A DNA stretch of 64,000 nucleotides, from NCBI GenBank assembly GCA_002189035.1, contig NEEC01000019.1, positions 1,798,001 to 1,862,000 of the forward strand, written 5' to 3'. The position numbers and the translations under genes are program-made. Positions 47,741 through 58,143 of the stretch are shown piece by piece; position 1 is the first letter of the stretch; every line of letters begins with the position of its first letter. The notes under the pieces were generated by a model. It saw only the letters and a program-made list of their open reading frames with translations. It was not told the origin of the DNA and ran no database searches. This DNA comes from Utricularia gibba. Its lineage: Eukaryota; Streptophyta; Magnoliopsida; Lamiales; Lentibulariaceae.

Positions 47741-50700
47741 TTACGTGGTAGCACTAGGAGTCACTTGGAAGAACTTGGCAACGGCTTGATACAGGCTCGT
47801 TTCTTGGAACGGCTTTGAAACGTACCCATCCATACCACAATTCAAACATTTGTCTAGTGTGGCATGTATAACATCTGCTGTCATCGCCAGTATTGGTATA
47901 TGCCACTCTGCTGATCCCCCTTCCACTTGCCATCCTATGTTCATGTGCTCCTTTGCTTTCTTCTCCATCTCCCGAATGCGACGAGTTGCCTCGAATCTGT
48001 TCACACATTTGAGTTACTTTCTTGAAAATATGAACAGAATGGTTTGTTTTGCTTGTTTTCAGACTTACCCATCCATTTCAGGCATCTGGATATCCATGAA
48101 ACATGCATCAAAATCATGGGGGATTTGGAGCCATTTCAAGGCCTCAGGGCCACTTTCTGCGCAAGTTACTTCTGCACCAAAGCGCTTGAGGGCACCAGCA
48201 GCAACTCTCCGGTTCACATTGTTATCATCAACCACCAAGATTTTCTTACCACACAGCAATCCATGGAGACCAGAAGATCTCTTGGTGGATTCTGATCCAT
48301 TCGTGGTACTGATTCCCAGTACTTGTTGTAGGCAAGCAGCTACTGCTTTCACTCTGAGAGGTTTCGTGATTACCACAAAACCAGCAGCCTTGGCTTTCTC
48401 ACACTCTGCAGCGCTGATAGTAGTAGCAAGAAGTATCATCTTTGGAGGCTTACATGACTGGCCATGGAGTCCACTGGTTGACAGTAATGGGAAACTGTTT
48501 TCTTCTTCCGAATCCCAAATGTCTTTTTCTATTAAAATTATGTCCGGGAGTTTTTCATTCCTGCATCAAGTGCATGAGGCAAAATGTATAAGTTGAACTC
48601 GTAAAGAGAGAAATGGAGAAGGCATTTAGAGGGAATTTTCGACATCATGAAGAAAATTTCTAAACAAATCTTTCCCTAATTCTCCAGGGATAAAGGGGTT
48701 GATGCAGATAGTTTAAAAAAATAAGACTTACCAAGAAACCAGGGATCCATTCTTTCTGAACAAAGCATTTGCCATTCTGATGCTACTGTAAACCTCAATT
48801 TCAATACCAAGTCTCCTCAAGTGGTACTTTGTAACGGTTGCCCTTACTGGCTTGCAATCTACAACAATACCTTTTAACCCTTTCAGTGCAGTAGGCATAT
48901 CCTCAGAGAGAGACTTCTTCAGAGCACTAGTGGTTTCTCTCTTGAATCTTTTCAACTTCACAGAGAAAGAAAAAGTACTTCCCACCTGAGGGCGGCTAGT
49001 GAAGTTCATTTGACCACCCATTAGCTCAACAAGACACTTGCTTATGCTTAATCCTATACCTGTTCCACCATAATTTCTAGAAGTTGAACTGTCTGCCTGC
49101 ATAAATGGGGTGAAGACACGTTTCTGTGCGTGTTCAGAGATCCCGATTCCGGTATCCTCAACCCATATAAGCAAGGTGACATTTTCATCATTTGAAATAT
49201 TAAAGGAAGCATCAGAGAGTGATTCATCATCCAACTGCTTGAATACTTCCCAACTACTACGATTGTCCGCTGCTTGTTTACCACTTAATGTGTTGAAGTT
49301 TTCAGCACAGAATTCCCCATTGGAGAAGGTTTTATTCTTCAAGCGCAAGAGGGAATTCACTTGTTCAGCTACATGAACTTGAACAAATATATGGCCTTGC
49401 TCAGTAAACTGCAAAGTTAATTTTCAGCCCAAGAAAACGAGTCAGAACCATGTAACTGAGTTCAGAATATGCAGGCTCTGGTTCTTTAAAGAACTTCAAC
49501 AAAATGCAACTTACCTTTACAGAGTTCCCTACAAGATTGATAATGACCTGCCTGAATCTTCCTGGATCCCCAACAACAAACTCAGGTACTTTGTCTGAAA
49601 CAAAAACTGCAAGCTGCAATAAACAGTTAACAATGTAAATTCATGTGTTTTTTCCAAACAAAACAATCGTCCACCACTGAAAAGAGTAGATTAAGAAGTG
49701 CTATTTCACTACGGTGTGAGCTTACCTCAACACCCTTTTGACGAGATTTTTCAGAGAACAAGAACAAAACGTCATCTAGAGTCGACCTGAGATCAAAGGG
49801 TACAGCCTCAAGCTCAAGCTTTCCAGCTTCAATCTTTGCTCGGTCAAGAACATCATTAATCAAGGTTATCAGAGCTCCTCCACAATCTTGAGCTGTTTGA
49901 GCGTAGTCATTTTGGGTTCTTGTTAGCTCAGTATCTAGAAGTAGTTGCAGCATTCCTATAGGAGACAAGAAAAAACTAGAATTAAAAACCAAGAACTACA
50001 TGGAACTCAATGAAGCAACCAAAATATCCAAATATGATTTCATACCAAGTATCCCATTCATGGGAGTTCGTATTTCATGAGAAACAGTGGCCAAAAACTG
50101 TAACAAAATTGATCAGAGCTCCAAGTTAGAACAGTCGCTAAAGGTGAGCTAAAATTCTCTTATCAAAACCAACGGCAAATAGAATCTACACCTGAGATTT
50201 GGCCACATCAGCTGCTTCAGCTTGGACTTTTAGCTTCCGCATTTTATCAAAATCATCTTCAACTCTCACTACTTGTAGTGCTGCACCATATATCATGTAG
50301 CCGACCAAACCGAAAATCACACAAACAAAGCCTGGCGTCATAATACACTGCCATGCCATTGGAGCCTTCTGAAGATACCTATAGAGAAAATAATGCTTTA
50401 CCACTTTCAGAACGCATTAGCAAAATGATGTCTTATGTATGATTTATGCACAAAACCACATCCATGGCCAAAAAATTGAGGATCAAACTGATGATGGATA
50501 AGCTAGAACATGTACCGGCATATCATCTCATGTTTGCGGGTTGGATCCCCAAAGTTAAGCTTGCTAGAATGCTCAAGAGATGTATCACCATCTTGTGACT
50601 GGTTACCATAGATAATCAAGGGACCAGAGGAATTGGTAATATCATATACATGGACAACAATTGCCTGATTTCCAGCAAGTTGGCCAAGCAGATTCTCAAC

Positions 50701-51858
50701 GAGAGATTCAACATCAAATGCTCCACCTAAATACCTGTGTGCAATAGCTTCAGTCCAAAGTATCACGAAGCATGTGCCATTTTCTGATGGACAATTAAGT
50801 GACTGCTCTTAACTGAAAAGGAACTGTGACAACGGTTTTACCCTGCAGTTGCTTCAATGCGATCATGCACCGTGGGGTTCAATGGGAGCTTGGAATTGTA
50901 GACGGGAAATGTCAAGACCACCCCAAGATGATTATTCAGCAATCTGAAAGGGCTTGTAAGAACTGCTTTACCAGTGGCCCGAGCTCTTAGAATGTTTTCG
51001 CGATCCTCCTGCATCACCAGCAAAGGAGTTAGATATCAGGTAGTGAGATCACCAAATGCGGAGGAACAATCTCTTACCTTCCCAGACATCATGTCAAGCG
51101 ACTCGATGTATGATATAGTTTCTTGCATAAATATCACAGGAGCATATTCATCACTGACAGGTGCAGCCTCTTTCCCCATTGATCTAATAGTCCAGCCGTG
51201 TGTCCTCTCAAATTCTGCCCTCTCGGAATGCAGAATTCTCTGAGCATAAGCTATCCCATTCAACAATGGCCTTTCAAACGCAGTTCTTGCCGTGTATTCA
51301 GCAAAAGTTTCCTGCATTGAGCACAGAAGCAAAACTTTTCTGATGATAGGGAATAAATCAGAAGCAAACAACCAATCTTTAACAGCAAAGGTTTCCCCAG
51401 AAGGGAGAAGAGATACAAGCCAGAAAATTTCAACCCAATACAGGTACTAGAAAGTAATTCACTAACACAAAAAAAAGTACTTGCGGAAATGTTTTGTTAC
51501 AAGCCATTACAGAACCCCATGAACAAACCTGATCAATTGCAGAAGGACTCTTGCAGTAGTGAAAAGTAGTGACAAGAATCGCAAGAGCATGAACGTGGTT
51601 CAAAGTGACGTTGAACTGATCCTGCAGCATCCTCGCTCTCTGATCACACATGCTAACAAGGCCCTCTTTCCTCCTAGCATGTTGATCATTGTTCATTCGA
51701 AAAAAGATGTATCCACTAAGAGCCAACACCGCGAGTATCCAAGTGAGCTGCACCCACGGATTTAAAGCCAGATGGGTCAAAGACCATTTTCTTGTGGTTC
51801 CAAAATGCTCATTAACTTTCCTGGTCAACAACTGGTACCCCGACCTCTTCACTCCCAT
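47741..51858 (-). CDS. CRE1: CHASE-domain hybrid histidine kinase, cytokinin receptor CRE1/AHK4 type
   Basis: About 11 exons. The ATG at 51858 is fixed by an in-frame TAG four codons upstream and gives [11 protein letters not shown], a short N-terminus. One membrane helix ([16 protein letters not shown]) precedes the CHASE domain that binds cytokinin ([51 protein letters not shown]). A second helix ([18 protein letters not shown]) follows. The kinase core has [17 protein letters not shown] with the phospho-His codon at 50077-50079, [20 protein letters not shown] and [18 protein letters not shown] degenerate receiver precedes the true receiver ([29 protein letters not shown] with phospho-Asp codon at 48092-48094, DGYVSKPF). 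It signals from ER or plasma membrane through histidine phosphotransfer proteins to ARRs. All checked exons are in frame. Sequence favours AHK4 over AHK2/3. Confidence 0.95.
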
Positions 51859-54800
51859 TTTCCCAAACTACAAAACCCCTGGGTTCTCACTTCAAACCAA
51901 TGTCAAGCCCAGAAATCAGGAAGGAGTCTAAGTGAGAAGATGATGTTGCAAGATTTCATGAGCTTCTCCTGCATCTTTCTCAAGCTTACATGCTCTTCCT
52001 TCAAACGCCTTCCTGCAAAACCTCTCTCTCAAAGAAAAACAAAACAAAACGAAGCCCCTTCCTTTAACACAATTGAGCTATTAGCTCGACCTGGAGAAGC
52101 ACCTCGGCTTTCACAACATACCAGCAGAAGCTAAAAGTTTCTTAAACAACAGAAGAGCAAGTATTTTTCACAACTCCATGATGGGAGAGATAAATCAAAG
52201 CTAAAAAAGCTGCCTCTATTTGCAGACCTCAAAAGGTGAAAAGAAAAGGAACAAAACTCGCTCAATCTCACTCTCTCTCCCCCCACCTCCAAGACTGGAT
52301 TTTCGGGTGCTGTGATACAAGCTCCTTTAAATCACGAACTCTGATGCAGAGTTTTGTTATGAACTTGCCGTCCAACATGGCACACCCATTCAAACAAACA
52401 CATCACTTTTTTTCCGGTATTCAGAATGGCAATTAATCTCTAGCCTGCAACGTGAACAGTTTTTTGTTTTTTGTTGGGCACTCCAAAAAGCAACTGAACA
52501 TTTTGGCCTAATGAAATACATACGCAAGAGATGTCACCTTCACATATCCATAGGAAAATGACTTGTAGTGCTACTTTCCCCTCACCCCTTTTTGCTATTC
52601 CTTTCTTCACAAAGTAGGGGCCATTCCATGCCATGTAAAAGAGCTCCCTTGACCATACTTTTTCTTCTTATTCCACAACTAGAACATTGAAAAAAAGGGG
52701 GGGTAGAAATTGTGGGACTTGAGAAGCCTCGATAAAAAAAAAAGGAGAGACCCTTTATTTTTCTCAAGTGCATTAGTCATTGAAAAACCTTTAGTCAATC
52801 TCCATTAATACCAAGATGTGTCCCTCACAGCTTATGCTTTAATGAGTTGCCTCTTCTTAATCTCCTTAATTGCTTGTTTACTTCTTACAACCTTCACTTC
52901 ATTTTCTGACTTTCCTTCCAAGTATATGTCTTTTTATAAGATTAAAATGTTCTCCCTATCATCAAGTTTGTGGGCAACAGAATCCTGGAAATCTTGAAAT
53001 AACAAACAACTTGGTAATAAATTATCCAGGGGAGGTTGTCTGAGTTCTAAAAAACCAAGCCCCTTTTTCCAGAAAGCAAGTTACATTCCTTTTGAAATAG
53101 AATCAATGGCTTTTTTTTATACTGATTAAAACAAAAAGAACTTTGCTGAATTCTGTAGCTTTATTCAAACTTATACAAATCAAACTAGGAAATTTTCCAT
53201 AAATATTTTTACTTCAATTATAGTGGAAGTTTTTGCTCCCATATACGATCAATTCGGAAGCAAAAATATTTTGCCGTGCACGATATCTATGAACAAGGCC
53301 GATGAAGATGTGCAAAATGAGGCGGCCCAATTATGAGAATTCAGCCCATTATCAGATCCATTTCAGAAAGGCCCAATGGATTAATTTGGAGAATCGATGA
53401 AGGGGATTTTGAGAATTTGGGCATTTTTGACAGGTTTGACCAAAGAAAGTGTCTTTACTGAATCCCATATCCATTACGTATGAGATAGAGGATTTATTTA
53501 TATAAATTGATATTTTTTAATTTTACATAAGTTATTTTTCCCAAAAAATAAAAACAGAAAATTAGATATCACAAGAAAATAATATTGTTGTTGCGATCAA
53601 AATCGGTTCTATTGGGGGGAAATCGATTTTCAGGTTACATAATGGGTTTGTTAGAATTTGATTCGAGTTATATCGATTTGCGGGTAGTGGTTGGTAAAAG
53701 AAATGATAACACACGAGGATTTTTATATGAAAATCATCAAAATACTGAAAAACTACAAAATTGTAATAGCTCGCCAAGAAAAAAAAATTCATTAATAAAG
53801 GATAAAAATGTATAAATAGAAATATATAAAGTTTAACCATTTTTTCTTCAATTTTACTCGTATTTATAAGAAGAGTCGAACTGATCAAATTCTATAGATA
53901 TCGACTATTTTTTGTAATTGATTGCTGTATTACTTACAAATAACCACCGATTATTTTAATATTTCTATAATACTTTTACTTTTAAAACTTTATCAAAAAA
54001 CGATCATCCTTGTTTATTTATAACCTCTTTATTCTGTAAATAGGTTGCAGATTGTCAGAATCGTCCAAATCAACTCTCCTACCGATTTTATACGACAGGA
54101 TACATACACATTCAGTACCCCTTCAATTGTGTAATAAAAATGTGTCATTAAAAATCTTCTTATTTCACAAATGAATGAAGCTACAGAACCGCCCCGATGA
54201 AACTGGCCCCTGAATATATGGGGTTTTAATGCCCATCGTTCCTCGAAAACGCCACATGTCAACAGCCAAAAGTAATACCAACAACAATAACCACATGTCG
54301 ACCAACAAATAGTCGTAAGTAGTATTCAACTTTACATAGGTCTATGCCTATCTTTTATAATCCCAACGTCTTGACGTGAAGCAGCCAGAGAAAAAAAAAA
54401 TGTCTCTGTTCGTCCTTTCTGATTCAACACTTTGATTGGTGTGCGATGTGGGACTTGCGCCATTGCTGCCCCCTTAACGTTTACTTACTCACCCCCTCTC
54501 TCTAGATTAGCGTGTTTCTTTTCCTTTTCTTTTCATCTGTTTGGTAGCGGTTTAAAGCAGTTTCATTCATCTGTACATTGTTTATATTTGCTTTGTTTTC
54601 TGACTCATCCGACCTCGCACTTTCCCTCCTTTTACTCCCTCGACTTTTCGTATCTTCATCAGATTCTTGTGTTCCTCAACTGTTTTACGCATAAGCCACA
54701 TGCCCCCCTTCGCCCTTCTCCTCTCACCCTCAAACTCCACTCCAACCATTTCCCTTTCCTTCTTTCTTGTGGAGCGCACGCACTGCCACTGCCTTAACTT

Positions 54801-55224
54801 TCATGTGTGTGGTAAAGGTATGTTTCCCTCAGTCTTGATCTAAACTTTTAGGAGAAAGTTCACAGTGTTTCACCCGTGACCGTCGGATCCATTTCTACAA
54901 GATCAGTCTTTCTTCAGGTGTATGGAGTTGTTGAGAAGCTGATGAATTCAACAGAGACAGGCTTCTGCATAGTGAATTAGGGTCTCTTCCTTCTCAAGGT
55001 CTGCTGTGAGTTTCAGTGGTGTACTTTATGAATATCAAATCACCAGCACCTTGTCTGATATGGAAATTTTGTAAAGGAATACCGTTTTCCACAAGCACAC
55101 AAAAGTCCAAAAAACTCGAAATAATTTGTTCCAAGATTCTTCAAAAGATCGCCCATCACTTTTTTTCTTTGGAGGCCAACATGCTCAACTTTGGCCGTAC
55201 CCGTGTCATCAAAAACAAAAACTG
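51859..55224. other. 3.4 kb spacer with site II-type motif cluster
   Basis: The right side of the CRE1 gene should contain its leader and promoter (about 51.86-53 kb). At 53324-53375 a short cluster of GGCCCA (53324), AGCCCA (53343) and GGCCCA (53370) resembles a housekeeping promoter, although no start codon of a recognised gene is near. Bases 53.46-54.05 kb are very AT-rich. From 54.4 kb the sequence is pyrimidine-rich and probably leads into the C2H2 gene. No other gene is recognised. Confidence 0.4.
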
Positions 55225-55913
55225 ATGAATAGTAGAAGTGTGGTCACCAGGGTGCCCTTCAAAATGCCCATGAAAACGCAAGATGTTGATGAAATGGCCT
55301 ACTCCAAAGCATCCCTCCCACAAGCACGCCCCGACATCCTTAACGATCCTGCAACTGGCCACGAGGTTAGTTCTGCGTGGACCTTGTTGAATTCCATGGG
55401 TTTTTTATGTATAAAGCAGGTGGACTGAATTGGAGTTGGGAGTTCAGATGTACGGAGAGCAGCCCCTAAAGCTGGAGCTCACGCTCACGCTTGGTCCGAG
55501 GTGCTTGAGCGAGGAGCATCATCGTCATCCTCCACGCCCCTCTCGAGTTTTCTCCTGCAACTTCTGTAGAAAAAAGTTCTGCAGTTCCCAAGCTTTGGGG
55601 GGCACCAGAACGCGCACAGACGAGAAAGGTCGTTGGCAAAGACTGCCATGAGGATGCGCATACTGCCTTTCCGGTCACTCGGGTTGAATCCCACAGCTCC
55701 TTGAACCAAACGATTTTCCATGGGCCCGGTACGGATTGCATCGGGAGAGCAAATGTGTCGTCCATCCACGAGGAACCGGAGCTTTCATGGCCGGGCAGTT
55801 TCCGGCGTGACGGTGGAGCGGCGGACACCGGTGGCTCCAGTTCTGATGCGAATGTGGGTGGGAGTTCACCCACGGCGTCATCTCCAATTCCTGATCTGAA
55901 CCTTAAACTCTAA
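55225..55913 (+). CDS. Single C2H2 zinc-finger repressor with EAR motifs, frameshifted
   Basis: The safe part begins at the ATG at 55448: MYGEQPLKLELTLTLGP (an LxLxL EAR-like motif), then the lone finger VFSCNFCRKKFCSSQALGG with the plant QALGGH motif, and finally PDLNLKL and a stop at 55911-55913, a second EAR motif. Such proteins (ZFP1/ZFP4/KNU-like) are nuclear repressors of developmental genes. The frame breaks at the G6 run 55597-55602, in the QALGGH motif: HQNAHRRERSLAKTAMRM lies in the next frame. It breaks again at GGG 55681-55683, where FRSLG passes to ESHSSLNQTIFHG. Each break is healed by one G. An upstream frame from ATG 55225 (MKTQDVDEMAYSKAS, HEVSSAWTLLNSMG) may be the true N-terminus, but joining it needs a further, different shift near 55420, so the start is uncertain. 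Confidence 0.72.
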
Positions 55914-56812
55914 TGCGAAGCTCCCTATTGCAGCTGTCTGTTTGCTAGAATTTCATGTAACCTTTTTCCTCTCGTGAGTAGGAGCAGAACTCCCATCATA
56001 CACCAGCAGTCATCTTCTCCTCTAATCTAGTAGCAAAACATTCGAAAATGCAGAGCAGTTCGAAACCCCCCTGGCGCACGGTGTGCATCAGCAGTATCTA
56101 TCCCCCGCGAGAAAAAGAGAAATGAATGATCTGTTGCAAAGGGGAGGTTGAATGCGATCGGAGATTTTTTGTACACGTGGATTCTTTCATAGATGTCAGC
56201 GTCATCTCTTTCGATTCCATCGGAACTTCCACTCGCCGGGTGGGGATTCGGGGGACCATCATCATCACGTCATCATGCATCCAGACAAAGAAACAAAGAC
56301 GAATGAATCTCTTTGTACATCCGTATCACATGATCCCGACGTCGGCACGTGCCGCTTCTTTATATAACATTACAATATTAATTAAGAAAGACAGTTCCGT
56401 TCCGTTGCCTGAAAATGTCATTTATTTTGAAAACAAAAATGTTTTATTGATCGTCTTGTTCCAAATTGCAGCAAAACATCTGTGTTTTCAAACCCATTGC
56501 TTAACTGAAACCGGTTAATCGGATAGGACATTTCCGATTTTATGAGACATGATATCTAAATAATCATCATTAGTACGATACATCTTTATTTAAAGTTATC
56601 ATACTTTTTTGATTGATCAAATCCAATTTGAACTGATCAAAATCGGATTTTGAACCGAACCGGTCCCGTACCGATTCGTTTTGTAACACCGGGTTGAAAA
56701 CATAACAAGACATTGGAACGTGTTGCTCCGAGTCATACCGGGTCACCCGGTCAACACATGGTCAAATACCGTTTTCTTGTTGGTGGCGGGTGCAAATTTT
56801 TTGAGTTAAGTT
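55914..56812. other. Spacer
   Basis: The first part is presumably the 3' untranslated region of the C2H2 gene. The rest is without a recognised gene. Frames at 56126-56518 are not recognised. Confidence 0.4.
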
Positions 56813-57360
56813 GGTGATATGCATATTTTTGTATTTTTTGTTTGCAAAATACATCTTTTGAATTAAATTGTTAAAATACATCATTTTGTATTTTTTATTT
56901 GTAAAATATATCTTATACACTATTATTGCTTAGGAAATGTATTGCTTATAAGGTTTCGGAAGCAATTATTGAAACAACATGTAAACAAAGATATGAAATT
57001 TCTGTTTTCTCCACATTGATGATCGCTTATCTAGGCATAGTCTTTATTTTTTATATGATTTAGTGCTTTAACTTGTTTAAGAAGCATAAACTCCACATCT
57101 CATTCGACTCTTGCAGAAGAGTACTTGAACATTTGATGAATCATGATTCTTTTGAGTTGTGATGTAAGTTTTATTATGAGATTTGAGAATGTAAATATGC
57201 TACAAATTTATAATTTTTCAAAGTTTGGAATACAAGTTTTGTAAAACTGAGGAAATTCAACTAGTATAATCAGTTTTTAATGTAAAATGATGTATTTTTC
57301 TAATTCAATCCCAAAAAAATGTATTTTATAAATCAAAAATAAAAAATGATGTATTTCACC
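56813..57360. mobile_element. Inverted-repeat element with about 75-base arms
   Basis: The left arm begins GGTGATATGCATATTTTTGT and the right arm ends with an imperfect reverse complement (ATGATGTATTTCACC). Through about 75 bases both arms share blocks such as AAAATACATC, GAATTAAATTG/GATTGAATTAG and AAATACATCATT. The left arm also contains a tandem, diverged copy of the AAAATACATC unit. The 400-base interior is AT-rich and non-coding. This fits an old MITE or other foldback element; arm divergence suggests it is not recent. No clear target duplication was found by eye. Confidence 0.55.
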
Positions 57361-58143
57361 ATTTTTTATCCAGTTTTCTCTTCTTCTTCGCTCTTCCTTC
57401 CCAAGTTCCGAAATCCTCCACATCGCGAAACCAGACCGCGACCCGGAAGAGACTGATTTAAACAGAAGAAATGAAAAGGGGAGTTGGGTTATGGGTGTCC
57501 GTTTTCTCTCCTTTACCAAACATATCCATTACTGCACTGTGAGTGTGTGGGTGTGGTCCAAAGGTCACACAACAGATTGAACTAACGGCCGGCGTATTTG
57601 TATTTGCAAGTTAGTGTTATGTGGGCCTGAAAAGGGGCAGAGGCAGCCAACCAGAAACCAGCTTTTGTGTGTACTCATTGTCTTGTAGTCGGACCCAGTC
57701 TCTATTTATTCCCAGGTTCATGCCCATTTTTCTTGCAGCTCAAAGACAACCCAATCCCCATACCCTCCTAATCAATTGAAACAACTTGATTGCTTGTAAT
57801 TCAAAAAGCCATTGAGTGTAGATTCAAATTCTAACTGCAGGCATGCACAGTTTTACTGCAGTCAAAAGGGGCTGGAATTACTTACTTTATCCGTTAGAAG
57901 AAGGTTTGCATGAGCCAGCATGGATTTGCTTATACACAGGAGATGATGCATTGCTACCAAGAAAAATGGAGTTCAAAAGCTCAAAAAAGAACAGACGAGA
58001 AAAGAAAGAAAAAACAAGCGCGTCAGTGGACATCAAACTGGAAATGATGCGGAGCAATTTTACCAGTCCATTTCGCATGGAGGCCGAGAGGGGAGCAGCG
58101 AGATCACGGGAGAGTCAGGCTTGAATCATTTGCTTGAAATGCC
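57361..58143. other. Spacer and TMK 3' flank
   Basis: No gene is recognised. The plus-strand frame 57843-58124 overlaps the likely 3' untranslated region of the TMK gene and has no known relatives, so it is not called. Confidence 0.4.

Noticed and set aside
57843-58124. 93-codon frame on the plus strand
   Set aside because: It lies opposite the probable TMK 3' untranslated region, has no family resemblance and is rich in simple K/E/R runs.
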